Below are positions 52,015-61,248 of a stretch of 64,000 bases of DNA, in pieces. The stretch is from Haloterrigena salina JCM 13891 (lineage in GTDB: Archaea; Halobacteriota; Halobacteria; Halobacteriales; Natrialbaceae). The position numbers were made by a program, and so were the translations under genes. The notes below the pieces were generated by a model. The model was not told where the DNA came from and did no database searches. It was given only the letters and a program-made list of their open reading frames with translations. Location of the stretch: positions 24,492 through 88,491 of the forward strand of contig NZ_AOIS01000012.1 in assembly GCF_000337495.1 (NCBI RefSeq), given 5' to 3'. Each line of letters starts with the position of its first letter. The first letter of the stretch is position 1.

Positions 52015-52734
52015 TCACCCTCGAGCGGACGACCGGTCGCGACCGCCGCGCGCGAACTGCAACCCGCCGAACACGACGAGCGTGGCGACGAAGACCAGCA
52101 CGGCGTCGATCGCGGCGCCGCTCGTCGCGAGCGCGACGACGCCGACCGCGACGGCGATCGCGAACGCGACCGTCTGCTCGTCGGTCGGGTAGCGAGCCGT
52201 CAGCCGGTTCGCGACCACCAGGAACGTCACGCCGACGGCGACCCCGGCGACGACGTCGACGAGATAGTGAACTCCCAGCGCGATTCTCGAGGCGCAAACG
52301 AGCGAGACGACCGTCGCCGCCGCGGCGGCCCGCTGGCGGACTGTCCCGATCGAGAGCCGCCGGGCGAGGCCGCCGTAGACGACCGTCGTCAGGACGGCGT
52401 GTCCGCTCGGGAACCCGTAGCCGTCGGCCGTCCCCGTCGCCTCGTACAGGGATCGAGCCGTCGGCCCCAGCGCCTCGAGGGCCACGAGCGGCTGTCCGGG
52501 TCGGGGCAGAGCGAAGGCGTATTTCAGGGCGGTCACCAGCGAGAAGCCGGCCAGCATCAGCCCGACGAGGACGACGGCGTCCTCGCGGTCGTCCGGTCGA
52601 AGCCAGTAGACGACCCCGACGAGGAGGGCCAGAAACCAGACGTCCCCCAACTGGGTCAAGAGAGCGACCAACAGGGCCGCCCACTCGGGGAGCGCGTCCT
52701 GAATCGCGGTTACGATACCGATACCTCTGGACAT
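52015..52734 (-). CDS. PAP2-family membrane phosphatase
   Basis: 239 residues, five to six helices, with the three PAP2 signature motifs: KYAFALPRP (K-x6-RP), GYGFPSGHA (PSGH), and SRIALGVHYLVDV (SR-x5-H-x3-D). The active site faces outside and removes phosphate from lipid phosphates, for example isoprenoid pyrophosphates. Upstream of its start is the sixth copy of the 39-nt repeat core. Confidence 0.92.
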   Translation of the reverse strand: MSRGIGIVTAIQDALPEWAALLVALLTQLGDVWFLALLVGVVYWLRPDDREDAVVLVGLMLAGFSLVTALKYAFALPRPGQPLVALEALGPTARSLYEATGTADGYGFPSGHAVLTTVVYGGLARRLSIGTVRQRAAAAATVVSLVCASRIALGVHYLVDVVAGVAVGVTFLVVANRLTARYPTDEQTVAFAIAVAVGVVALATSGAAIDAVLVFVATLVVFGGLQFARGGRDRSSARG

Positions 52735-53088
52735 GCGAGCCGCTACGATGACGGTTCACTAATCGGTGTCGACTGCACACAGACTCGGGTCCGCCATACT
52801 CGTCTGCCGAGCGACGGAGCCACCGCTGCGAAGGAGACTCGATCGTCCTCGAGAATCCGGCCGAGGACGACTTCCCGCCATAGCTCTACCTTGTGACCAG
52901 AGGCACTTAAAGAACCGTCGGCGCTCGAGGACGGCGAGAGTACAATCGTCGTTCCGAAACGAGCGGGACGGCGTCAGCGGATGAGAATACTGACGGGTAC
53001 GACGCCAGCGAATGTGAACACGAGCGGAGACGAACGCCAACGGACGAGAACGCGATCTCGAACGATGGCAACCGAAAACGAAGTCGAC
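52735..53088. other. intergenic region holding the solo repeat copy
   Basis: About 350 bp between the PAP2 gene (start 52734) and the F420 flavoprotein gene. Apart from the 39-nt repeat core at 52874-52912, nothing coding was recognised. The PAP2 promoter must lie here. Confidence 0.4.
52874..52912 (-). repeat. 39-nt core, solo sixth copy
   Basis: CCCGCCATA, TACCTTGTGACCAGAG, CACTTAAAG, again exactly 39 nt. It lies about 140 bp upstream of the PAP2 start with its CTTTAAG end pointing away from, and the rest toward, that gene. Confidence 0.8.
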
Positions 53089-54717
53089 CTAGTGACCCTG
53101 GTCGTGCGGGTTCAGCGCGGTGCCGTAGTTCTCGGCGTGGTCGGTGTAGTCGATGAATCGCGGCGCGTCGGGGTCGAAGGGACGCTCAAGGCTCTCGAAG
53201 GCCTTCTTCTTGTCCCAACCCTGGAGCTTGCCGACCGCCGAGCGGTCCTCGAGATCGTGGTAGTCGAGTTTCGGCTCGGTCATTTCCCAGGCCTTCATCC
53301 CCTGGTCGGTCCGGATGATGACGCTCGAGTACTCGTCGGAAGAGCCGACGGAGCCGACGGTGATGTCCGAACAGAAGCCGGTGAAGTCGGCACACTCGTC
53401 ACAGCCCTTGAGCGCGGCGTCGTGGAAGTTCTCGATGTCCTCCTCGACGATCATCTCGCCGTCGTGGTCGTAGACCATCATCTTCCCGTTGAGGACGTCC
53501 ATCTTGCCGATCTCCGACGGGGAGATGCCACGCTTCTCCTCGAGTTGCTCGCCCATGAGGCTGTGGTAGTTGAAGTTCTTCGTACACATCAGCGCGATCG
53601 TGTAGTCGACCGCGCGGATGCCCTCGTTCTGGGCCTGGTAGTCCCACTCGAAGTCCTGCAGGGCGCGGATGCCCTCGATCTCACACGGCGTGCCGACGAT
53701 GGCCAGCGAGAGGTCGTCCCAGTCCTTGTCGGGGAGCTTGTGCTCCCACTGTTTCAGGTCGAGGTTGCCGAGCGCGAGCGTCTGGTTGTAGACGGTGCCG
53801 GCGTTCTCGACGAGCTCCTCGGTGGTCGTCGCGAGGAAGCTCTCGGCCTTCCACTCTTCCTCTTCGCTCTCGGTCGCGACGAGGGCGCCGTCGATCTCGC
53901 CCTCCTCGAGCAGCGTCGAGAGGACGCCGGTGACGACGCCGCCGTCCTGGGCCTGATCGGTCCAGTCGTCCTCGACCTTCGCGGAGAACTCCGTGATCGG
54001 ATCGCCGGCGCCCTTGACGTTGTCTTCGCCGCCGGTGATCTTCCACTGGCGCTCGTAGCGCATGCCGCCGCGGGGACAGAAGTCCCAACAGAGCGAACAG
54101 CCGGTACACATCTTGACCAGCTTCGGGAGGTCGTCCTCGCCGACGCCGATCGAGTCGGACGGACAGGCGGCGACGCAGGTCCCACACTGGATACACCGTC
54201 CTTCGTCGATGACGGCCTCGTCCAGCTCCATGAACCAGGTCTTCTCGTCGGGCGTCTCGATGTCGTTCATCTGCGACCGGATCGAGTACTCGGGGGTGTC
54301 GAGGTCGACGCCGTCCGGAATCCCGACGCGGGTATCGGGCGCGTCGTCGTAGACGTCCTGGCTCACGTTCTCGGCGGGCTCGGTGAACTCGAGGTCGCCG
54401 AGTTCGCCCATCTCGTCGACGTTAGCAGCGCCGGCCCCGTCGGTGGCGACGCGCTTGTCGTCGGCCGAGCCTGCGGACGCGGCCGGTTCGGCCGTCTTCT
54501 CGCCGCAGGTGCAGGTGTCGGGCGAGCAGCTGTCGCCCTCAGTATTACCGCCGTCGGTGGCGATAGCGCCGTCTCGAGCATTCTCGGTTCCATCGCGGGA
54601 ACGCGGCGCGGCGCCGCCGGTCTCGGGGAACATCACGGCCTCGTCGTCGTCCGTGTTCGACTCGGGGACGGTCGGGAACACCGGCTCGTCGGCATCGTCG
54701 GAGCCGTTAGTCCCCAT
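53089..54717 (-). CDS. F420 hydrogenase/dehydrogenase beta subunit-like iron-sulfur flavoprotein (FrhB family)
   Basis: 542 residues. About 150 unstructured acidic residues with a cysteine cluster (CSPDTCTCGE), then two [4Fe-4S] ferredoxin motifs near 175-215 (CIQCGTCVAACPSD and CTGCSLCWDFCPRG). The rest is the FrhB/FpoF flavin domain (LSLAIVGTPCEIEGIRALQ, ALMCTKNFNYHSLMGEQLEE, GCDECADFTGFCSD), which oxidises reduced coenzyme F420. It starts 9 bases inside the end of the siroheme reductase gene, so both are co-translated. It probably feeds electrons from F420H2 to that reductase. A GTG at 54726 is an alternative start. Confidence 0.88.
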   Translation of the reverse strand: MGTNGSDDADEPVFPTVPESNTDDDEAVMFPETGGAAPRSRDGTENARDGAIATDGGNTEGDSCSPDTCTCGEKTAEPAASAGSADDKRVATDGAGAANVDEMGELGDLEFTEPAENVSQDVYDDAPDTRVGIPDGVDLDTPEYSIRSQMNDIETPDEKTWFMELDEAVIDEGRCIQCGTCVAACPSDSIGVGEDDLPKLVKMCTGCSLCWDFCPRGGMRYERQWKITGGEDNVKGAGDPITEFSAKVEDDWTDQAQDGGVVTGVLSTLLEEGEIDGALVATESEEEEWKAESFLATTTEELVENAGTVYNQTLALGNLDLKQWEHKLPDKDWDDLSLAIVGTPCEIEGIRALQDFEWDYQAQNEGIRAVDYTIALMCTKNFNYHSLMGEQLEEKRGISPSEIGKMDVLNGKMMVYDHDGEMIVEEDIENFHDAALKGCDECADFTGFCSDITVGSVGSSDEYSSVIIRTDQGMKAWEMTEPKLDYHDLEDRSAVGKLQGWDKKKAFESLERPFDPDAPRFIDYTDHAENYGTALNPHDQGH

Positions 54718-56407
54718 GGGCAACACCTCGTGCGACCGGCGCGTCGGCCCCTTGCATGATCTTTCGGAGGCGCTCGTTGTCGACGCGGCGGGTCCACTCG
54801 TAGAACTTCTCGCCGTCGTCGCGACCCTCGCTGTAGGCCTCGAACAGCTGCTCGAGGGCGGGGATCACGGCGTGGGCGGGCACGGCGTTCTCGACCCAGT
54901 CGAGGAACTCGTTGTCTGCGCCGAGCGAGCCGCCGAGTCCGAAGTCCATCCCTTCGACGATGTTGTCGCCTTCGGCGTTGGTGCTGTTCTCGTCCTCGAC
55001 TTTGACCGTCTCGCCGCGGAAACCGATATCGGCGATCTGGGGCTGGGCGCAGGACGCCGAGCAGCCGGACATGTGCATCCGGATGGCCTCGATGTCGTCG
55101 GGGACGTCGATGCGCTCGTCGAGTTCGCGAGCCCAGCGCTTGGTTCGCTTCTTGGTCTCGATGATCGCGTAGTTACAGAACTCGTTGCCCGTACAGCCGA
55201 CCGCACCGCGGGAGAACGGCCCCGGATCGGGGCTGTACTCCCGGGCGAACGGCTCCGCGAGGAGGTCGTCGACGTTCTCCTCGGGGATGTGGGTGATGAG
55301 GAAGTTCTGGTCGGTCGCCAGACGCACGGAGGCGTCCTCGGTGCCGTACTTTTTGGCGGCGCGGGCCGCCGCGGCGAACTCGTCGCCGCCCATGCGGCCG
55401 GCGATCACGTTGAAGCCGACGTACTTCAGGCCGTCCTGCTTCTGGTCGTGGACGCCGACGTGGTCGCCCTGGTAGCCGACGGTCAGGTTCTCGCCGCCGG
55501 TTGGCAGATCGATCGTACAGCGGTCACGGATGGCCTCCTCGAACTTCTCGGGGCCCATCTGCTCGACGAGGTAGCGCATGCGGCAGACGCCGCGGTTGTT
55601 GCGGTCGCCGAGTTCCTTGAACGTCTGGGCGACGGCGCGGCAGAACTCCACGGCGTCCTCGGGTCGGATGAAGATGTCGAGCTCCGAGCCCATCCGCGGG
55701 CCGTCGGAGAGGCCGCCGCCGACGCGAGCGTGGAAACCGTAGAGGTACTCGCCGTCGATCTCCTTTTTCGCGGGGACGAGACCGATGTCGTTGATCTGGG
55801 ATTGCGCGCAGTCGTGGGCGCAGCCGGTGATCGTGATCTTGAACTTCCGCGGGAGGTTGGCGTACTCGCGGTTCTCGGTGAAGAAGTCCGAGACGGCTTC
55901 GATGACCGGTTGCGCGTTGAAACACTCGTGGTCGTCGAGTCCGGCCGCGGGGCACCCGAGGACGTTCCGGGCTGAGTCGCCACAGCCCTGGACCGTCGTC
56001 AGGCCGACCTCGTCGTACCGTTCCCACATCTCCGGGACGTCCTCGACGCGGATCCAGTGTTTCTGGATGTCCTGGCGGGTCGTGATGTCGAGGTAGGCGT
56101 CGCCCCAGAGTTCGTTCTGCTCTTCGCCGCCGTACTCCTCGGGAGCGACGGCGTAGTCGTCGGTAACCTCGCCGATGACCTCGGCCTGCTCGGGCGTGAG
56201 CTTGCCGCCCGGAACCTTGGTCCGGATCATGAAGTAGCCCTCCTGCTTCTGGGCGTACATGCCGGCCCACTTCAGGCGCTCCCACTCGCCGCCGCCGGCG
56301 CGCTCCTCGATCTCCTCGAAGGAGAGCTCCTCGTCGGCGTAGTCGTAGACGTCGTCGATAACGTCGAGCGGGTGCTTGTTCTGTTTGTATTGCTCCGTCG
56401 TATTCAT
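54707..56407 (-). CDS. siroheme nitrite/sulfite reductase
   Basis: 566-residue assimilatory reductase with two ferredoxin-like and two siroheme half-domains. The C-terminal [4Fe-4S]-siroheme cysteines are in GCTGNEFCNYA and SGCSASCAQPQIADIG; a second, inactive pair is in VQGCGDSARNVLGCP and TGCAHDCAQSQINDIG. The choice between nitrite and sulfite cannot be made by eye. No nitrate reductase or transporter gene is adjacent. The next gene encodes an F420-type flavoprotein, suggesting F420H2 as ultimate donor. Start ATG 56407. Confidence 0.93.
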   Translation of the reverse strand: MNTTEQYKQNKHPLDVIDDVYDYADEELSFEEIEERAGGGEWERLKWAGMYAQKQEGYFMIRTKVPGGKLTPEQAEVIGEVTDDYAVAPEEYGGEEQNELWGDAYLDITTRQDIQKHWIRVEDVPEMWERYDEVGLTTVQGCGDSARNVLGCPAAGLDDHECFNAQPVIEAVSDFFTENREYANLPRKFKITITGCAHDCAQSQINDIGLVPAKKEIDGEYLYGFHARVGGGLSDGPRMGSELDIFIRPEDAVEFCRAVAQTFKELGDRNNRGVCRMRYLVEQMGPEKFEEAIRDRCTIDLPTGGENLTVGYQGDHVGVHDQKQDGLKYVGFNVIAGRMGGDEFAAAARAAKKYGTEDASVRLATDQNFLITHIPEENVDDLLAEPFAREYSPDPGPFSRGAVGCTGNEFCNYAIIETKKRTKRWARELDERIDVPDDIEAIRMHMSGCSASCAQPQIADIGFRGETVKVEDENSTNAEGDNIVEGMDFGLGGSLGADNEFLDWVENAVPAHAVIPALEQLFEAYSEGRDDGEKFYEWTRRVDNERLRKIMQGADAPVARGVAHGD

Positions 56408-56417
56408 AGATACCACC

Positions 56418-56444
56418 GCTGGCGAGCGCTGCCAGTAGCCAGCG
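56418..56444. promoter_or_regulatory. inverted repeat in the leader of the siroheme reductase gene
   Basis: CGCTGGC and GCCAGCG (7-bp arms; 13-nt middle) lie 11 nt before the ATG. Could be an operator or an RNA stem limiting translation. Confidence 0.35.
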
Positions 56445-56690
56445 CGGTCACACTATCGTGAAGGACCATCGTTTAGCAGGTAGTAACACCCTAGCCCTAT
56501 ACCACCCTGCAAAGGGGCGAATCATGACGAGGGTCGTCCGAACAAGAAAATATTGCCTTCTTCGGAAGCCGCGGTTCTCTCCGCGGTCGAGAGACCCCCT
56601 CCGAGCGGACGGTAACGGTGTCAGATCAGTCCGCTCGAGCGAAGGTCGTCACCGATGAATGCAGTATTTTCCGGTAATTGAGCAGCCGTC

Positions 56691-57275
56691 TCAGTGGAAA
56701 CAGGCGACGGGATCGCCCGCGCTCCGCGGGTCGGGATCGAACGTCGGCTCGTCGGCGAGGCCAGCGTAGCGAGCCCGGAGGACGATCTGGTCGTCGACGT
56801 AGTAGGTGACGCGGATGGACCGCTCGGATTCCTCGGGCGTCCGTCGTATTTTGGTCGTCAGATCGTAGACGAGCGAGACCAGTTTCGCCTCGCGGTCGGA
56901 CCCCGCATCGACCGGTTTCACTCCCCTCGCCTCGAGGTCGAACTCGAACCCCTCGGTCTCTGATCCGTACTTCTCGAGAAAGGCGTTGTGCTGGTACGCC
57001 GCTTCGAAATCGCGGACGTACTCGCCGGCCGACTCGAGCAGCGGGTCCGGCGGGGTCGGATACGTCGCGGGTTCGAGAGCTCCGTCGCGGATGGGCGGGG
57101 ACGGGTCAGGCCGATCGACGTCGTCGCAGTCGAATTCGTCGGCCGGAACGACGCCGGAATCGAGCGACTCCTCGGACTCCGAGTTCGTGAGATCGCCTTC
57201 GAAGCAGCCTGCAGCCCCCAGAGACAGCCCCACCATCGATGTGAGAAGGGCGCGGCGGGAACGGGGTTTGCGCAT
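56691..57275 (-). CDS. predicted lipoprotein of unknown function
   Basis: 194 residues. Basic start MRKPRSRRALLTSMVG, lipobox GAAGCFEG. The mature part has YVRDFEAAYQHNAFLEKYG, DREAKLVSLVYDL and SIRVTYYVDDQIVLRARYAG, suggesting an alpha/beta domain. Cysteine near the end in DPVACFH. No family recognised. Confidence 0.72.
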   Translation of the reverse strand: MRKPRSRRALLTSMVGLSLGAAGCFEGDLTNSESEESLDSGVVPADEFDCDDVDRPDPSPPIRDGALEPATYPTPPDPLLESAGEYVRDFEAAYQHNAFLEKYGSETEGFEFDLEARGVKPVDAGSDREAKLVSLVYDLTTKIRRTPEESERSIRVTYYVDDQIVLRARYAGLADEPTFDPDPRSAGDPVACFH

Positions 57276-57412
57276 ACATTGGTGTCAGCCAGATATTATA
57301 TGTAAGTTTCGTATTCCCGTCGAATGATGGTTCGTCGGTCCGCGCCTCGAGGGAGAATCGACGAGTTGTGGCCGCGAAGTAGCCGAATCGACGCCGGGAC
57401 GCCGTTCGATCG

Positions 57413-58960
57413 CTATTCGTCGTCCTCGAGCAGGCGATCGACCATCTCCTCGGGATCGAACGGGTCGATGTCGTCGTACCCCTGACCGACACCGAGGAAC
57501 AGGATCGGCTTCCCGGTGACGTGTGCGATCGAGATCGCCGCGCCGCCGTTGGAGTCGGCGTCGGCTTTCGTCAGGATCGCCCCGTCGATCTCGGCGGCCT
57601 CGTTGAACTCGCGGGCGCGGTTGACGGCGTCCTGTCCGGCAACGGCCTCGTCGACGAACAGCGTCATGTCCGGGCCGACGACGCGATCGATCTTCTCGAG
57701 TTGATCCATCAGCCCCTCGTTAGTGTGGAGCCGACCCGCGGTGTCGCCGAGCACGACGTCGATGTCGTTGGCCTCGGCGTACTCGACGCCGTCGTAGAGC
57801 ACGGCGGCGGGGTCGCCGCCCTGTTCGTGGGTAATGAGTTTCGTACCGAGCGCCTCGGCGTGTTGCTCGATCTGCTCGTTGGCCCCGGCGCGGTAGGTGT
57901 CGCCGTTGGCCATCACCGTCGAGTAGCCTCGTTCCTCGAAGTAGCGGCTCAGCTTCGCGATCGACGTCGTCTTCCCGACGCCGTTGACGCCGGTGAAGAC
58001 GATGGTAACCGGTTTGTCCGCGGCGGCGATGCGCTCGTCGAAGTCGAACTGGCCGACGCTGATCACGTCGTAGATCGCGTCGCGCAGCGCCTCCTCGATC
58101 ACGTCGCCCGTCGAGGTCGTGAACGACCGGGTTTCCCCGACCAGTTCGTCGCGCAGGTTGTCGAGGATCTCCTCGGTGACGCCCATCTCCACGTCGCTCG
58201 AGAGCAACGCCATCTCGAGTTCGTGCAGGGGGTCCTCGAGGTCTTCCTCCTCGATGACGAACTTCCCCTTGACGAGCGAGCGGGCCTTGGTACCGAACCC
58301 GGTCGAGGACGACCCCTCGTCGGCGTCGGCGTCCGCCTCATCCACCTCATCGTCGTCTTCGAGTGCGTCGTCCTCGAGTTCATCGGCCTCGGCTGCGTCG
58401 GCCGTCTCGGCCTCGAGTTCGCCCTCGGCGCCGTCGGCCGGCTCGACGTCGGCAGCCGGTTCGTCCTCGGCCTCGTCCGTCTCCTCGTCGGCCTCGCTGC
58501 CCCGTTTGATGATTCCCTTGAGGTCGAATCCGGAGCTCTCCTCTTCGTCGGCTTCGGGCTCCGACTCCGCCTCAGGCTCGGGTTCAGGTTCGGCCTCGGG
58601 TTCCGGCTGCGCAGCCGACGGATCGTCCGTCGACGCCGCGCTGGGGGTCGACGCGGGTTCCGGCTCGTCGGCCTCCGGTTCGGCGCCGGCCGCCGTCGTC
58701 TCGTTCGGCGCCGCCGTCTCGGCCTCGAGTTCGCTCTCGGACTCGTCGACCGGTTCACCGGTAGTATCAGGAGCGTCCGGAGTCGTTGCGTCGTCCTCGC
58801 GGGCCTCGGCCGCGTCGGCCGCCGGCTCAGACTCGGCTTCGATCTCCTCGGCTTGCGCCTCTTCGAGTTCGTCCTCGTCGACTTCCTCGACGTTCTCTTC
58901 GGCGGCTTCTTCGGCGTCTTTCCGGAAGCTCCCGAGTTTCTCCTTCAGGTTGTCAAACAT
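57413..58960 (-). CDS. ftsY: signal recognition particle receptor FtsY
   Basis: 515-residue SRP receptor GTPase. Residues 1-230 are a very acidic repetitive linker (Glu/Ala/Asp runs), which in halophiles replaces a membrane anchor. NG domains follow, with P-loop TGVNGVGKTTSIAKL, GDTYRAGANEQIEQH, LGDTAGRLHTNEGLM and TKADADSNGGAA. It pairs with SRP54 encoded at 34020. Gene follows prefoldin alpha with a 21-bp gap and belongs to the L39e-FtsY cluster. Confidence 0.97.
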   Translation of the reverse strand: MFDNLKEKLGSFRKDAEEAAEENVEEVDEDELEEAQAEEIEAESEPAADAAEAREDDATTPDAPDTTGEPVDESESELEAETAAPNETTAAGAEPEADEPEPASTPSAASTDDPSAAQPEPEAEPEPEPEAESEPEADEEESSGFDLKGIIKRGSEADEETDEAEDEPAADVEPADGAEGELEAETADAAEADELEDDALEDDDEVDEADADADEGSSSTGFGTKARSLVKGKFVIEEEDLEDPLHELEMALLSSDVEMGVTEEILDNLRDELVGETRSFTTSTGDVIEEALRDAIYDVISVGQFDFDERIAAADKPVTIVFTGVNGVGKTTSIAKLSRYFEERGYSTVMANGDTYRAGANEQIEQHAEALGTKLITHEQGGDPAAVLYDGVEYAEANDIDVVLGDTAGRLHTNEGLMDQLEKIDRVVGPDMTLFVDEAVAGQDAVNRAREFNEAAEIDGAILTKADADSNGGAAISIAHVTGKPILFLGVGQGYDDIDPFDPEEMVDRLLEDDE

Positions 58961-58981
58961 GGTGGGAAAGGGGTCCCGTCG

Positions 58982-59431
58982 TTACTCGTCGGGCTGTTGA
59001 CCCTGGCCCATCTGCTGCATCTGCTGTTGCATCGCCTGCTGCTGAAGCTGCTGGGCCTGCTGCTCGAGCTCCTCGCTCTCGGTCTCGAGTTCGGCGATCT
59101 CGCTGTTGATCTCGTCGACCCGGTCGTCGAGGTTCTCCTTCTTGCTCTCGAGGGCGTCGACGGCGTCGTCCTCCTCGAGTTCCGCGGCGTAGTCGGCGCC
59201 GAGTTCGACGATCACTTCGTCGATGTCCTCGATGGTGGCACGAAGGTAGGCGCCGCCGCCGATGGGCACCTGTACCGTCGAGTCCGTGTCCAGCGTCTCG
59301 AGGGCCTCGATGGCCTCGTCGGTCTCGGTTTTCTGTTGCTGGACGCCCTCGACGCTCTGTTCGAGTGCCTCGATCTGTTCTTCGATCTCCTGTATCTCCT
59401 GGGACAGCTGCTGTAGTTGTTGCTGACTCAT
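58982..59431 (-). CDS. pfdA: prefoldin alpha subunit
   Basis: 149 residues. Two coiled-coil arms (1-55 and 95-149) around beta-strands TVQVPIGGGAYLRATI, the alpha prefoldin pattern. A Gln/Met-rich end (QQQMQQMGQGQQPDE). Forms the hexameric chaperone with beta subunits that holds unfolded proteins. Its start overlaps the L18Ae stop by four bases. Confidence 0.95.
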   Translation of the reverse strand: MSQQQLQQLSQEIQEIEEQIEALEQSVEGVQQQKTETDEAIEALETLDTDSTVQVPIGGGAYLRATIEDIDEVIVELGADYAAELEEDDAVDALESKKENLDDRVDEINSEIAELETESEELEQQAQQLQQQAMQQQMQQMGQGQQPDE

Positions 59432-59604
59432 TGTTGGGTATCGTCCTCGAGTTCGATCTGTCTTCGCTTCGATCCGCATCGACTCTCGAGCCGAGAGAGA
59501 ACGCGTTCGCAACCGACGCTCTCGTTTTCGGTCACGGCCGCGGTTTCGCGCGCCGCGAAACCGTCGTAATCGGCAACCCGGCCGGTGACCGCAAACCGAC
59601 TCAT
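59428..59604 (-). CDS. rpl18a: 50S ribosomal protein L18Ae (LX)
   Basis: 58 residues: MSRFAVTGRVADYDGFAARET at the start, ending in EDDTQQ. This is the short archaeal LX/L18Ae protein. Overlaps prefoldin alpha by four bases. Its place in the cluster with eIF6, L31e, L39e and FtsY is conserved across archaea. Confidence 0.93.
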   Translation of the reverse strand: MSRFAVTGRVADYDGFAARETAAVTENESVGCERVLSRLESRCGSKRRQIELEDDTQQ

Positions 59605-59936
59605 GGCTATCACTCCGGCAGGCAGTCGGAAGAATGTTCCTTTCCATCGAAGCCCCGACACCGTTCACGGTAGCCGTCGGCGTTCCGTCGGTCTCCGGAC
59701 CGAACGGCCGATATCTGACCGGGCTGCCGCCGGAAGAGCCGCCGGGGAACGTACGCGGGCCGCGTTTCCGCCGACCGATCGCGTCGGGTCCGACGCCGTC
59801 GAACTCGGAGGCAGGTGCCCGTCGGTCGCGTCTTGGGACGGCGCCGTCTCGTCCTCCGGAGTCGCGTCGCTACGACGTCCGGGGTATCGCGAGGGGCTAA
59901 CTGACTTTGCGCGCGACGTCGTAGCCCCGCCGAACC
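59605..59936. other. intergenic region between L18Ae and the ASCH gene
   Basis: About 330 bp upstream of both divergent genes. GC-rich, with open frames that look like composition only. No TATA box or repeat was clear. Confidence 0.35.
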
Positions 59937-60248
59937 ATGACCGAACTCGACGCCGACGACCTGCTGCCCAGCGACCGAATGCGAAATCAAGTCCTCGAGG
60001 GCGAGGTCACCCAGATCCACCGCGGCCACCAGTACGCCGAAGAAGGCGATACGTTCGTCATCGACGGCACGACCTTCGAGGTGACCGACGTGACCGAACG
60101 GACGCTCGGCGATCTGACCGACGAAGACGCTCAGGCGGAGGGGATGGACGACCTCGAGGGGTATCGACGCATGCTCGAGCACGCCCACGAGAACTTCGAG
60201 TGGGACGACGACAGCGAGGTCGTTCGCCACCGTTTCGAACGGCAGTAG
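59937..60248 (+). CDS. ASCH-domain protein
   Basis: 103 residues with an ASCH/PUA-like beta fold: MRNQVLEGEVTQIHRGHQYAEEGDTFVIDGTTFEVTDVTERTLGDL, then EGYRRMLEHAHENFEWDDDSEVVRHRF. ASCH domains are thought to bind RNA or nucleotides. It lies on the opposite strand inside the translation cluster, between the frameshifted membrane protein gene and L18Ae. Confidence 0.85.
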   Translation: MTELDADDLLPSDRMRNQVLEGEVTQIHRGHQYAEEGDTFVIDGTTFEVTDVTERTLGDLTDEDAQAEGMDDLEGYRRMLEHAHENFEWDDDSEVVRHRFERQ

Positions 60249-60251
60249 CCG

Positions 60252-60478
60252 CTACGCGACGCGTTCCCGGTCGAAGATTCCTTTCAGTACGGCAGTCGTG
60301 ACGACGAACGCCGTCGCGAACACGGCGCCCTGGCGGAGTCCTTCATCGATCGGTTCCGCACCGAGGGCGGCATAGCAGACGCGAGTGACGCCAAAGCGAG
60401 GAACAGCAATTCGTAGTACAGGAGTCGGTGCCGTTCCAGATACGCCTCGAACCGCCGGTACCGATCCTGGACCGCCAT
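60252..60478 (-). pseudogene. small membrane protein with one-base frameshift
   Basis: From ATG 60478: MAVQDRYRRFEAYLERHRLL, then YYELLFLALASLA. The frame breaks near 60371-60376, and the next frame goes on YAALGAEPIDEGLRQGAVFA, then TAFVVTTAVLKGIFDRERVA to the stop at 60252. The span is 227 bases; adding one base near GCTATG gives a continuous 75-residue protein with two helices. A single-base deletion or a sequencing error. It sits between eIF6 and L18Ae on the same strand. Confidence 0.7.
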
Positions 60479-60580
60479 TCTGTGCTCGAGACGACGACCG
60501 CGCGCAGTAAAAGTATTTCTTCAGCAACGAATCCGAGCGGGAACGAACAGTCGCCCCAGAACCATCGGCCGAAGGGCCGG

Positions 60581-61246
60581 TCAGTCCAGATAACCGAGGG
60601 CGTCCTCGATCCGTCCCAGTTCCGGACCCGTCGTGTTCTCGCCGACGACGTAGCCGGAGTCGTTGGCGATCAGGCCCGAGCCGACCAGCGGCGCGCCGTA
60701 GTTGACGGTGCCGACGTCGGCCCGGACGTCGAGCGTCTCCTCTAAGACGTCCAGTTCCTCGTCGGTCGCCTTGGGGTGACAGAGCACCCCGGAGTTCGTC
60801 GCGACCGCGGCGGTCCCGACCGTGCGAACGCCCGCGAGGTCGCCGCGTTCGACGGGGACCTCGAGGGTATCTTCGACGATCTGGACCGTTTCCCGCGGGA
60901 GGTCGGGGTGGACGTACGCGCCGTAGTCGTTGGCGAGCACGACGTTTCCGGCGGCGTTGATGTTCCCCGGAAGCTCCGCAACGGGCACGTCGACCGCGTC
61001 CTCGAGCGCCTCGCGCTCGTACTCGAGGACGCGGGCGCTGACGAGCAGCCCGTTCTCGTTACCCGTGGCTAACGCGCCGACCGTCGAGGAACCGCCGACG
61101 GTCGTCTGCACCGCGGGCACCTCGAGTTCGTCGGTCAGGTCGGCGACGACGTCGTCGTCGACGTCCGGGCGAACGAGCACGCACGAGTCGGTCGAGCGGG
61201 CGAAGACGCCGACGTACGCCGACCCGGCGAAGGCGAGGCGTTGCAA
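60581..61246 (-). CDS. eif6: translation initiation factor 6
   Basis: 221-residue anti-association factor binding the large ribosomal subunit. Pentein-like repeats: [68 protein letters not shown]. The start codon is TTG at 61246, two bases after the L31e stop; it aligns with the family start and no ATG lies nearby. Part of the L39e-L31e-eIF6 operon. Confidence 0.95.
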   Translation of the reverse strand: MQRLAFAGSAYVGVFARSTDSCVLVRPDVDDDVVADLTDELEVPAVQTTVGGSSTVGALATGNENGLLVSARVLEYEREALEDAVDVPVAELPGNINAAGNVVLANDYGAYVHPDLPRETVQIVEDTLEVPVERGDLAGVRTVGTAAVATNSGVLCHPKATDEELDVLEETLDVRADVGTVNYGAPLVGSGLIANDSGYVVGENTTGPELGRIEDALGYLD

Positions 61247-61248
61247 GT

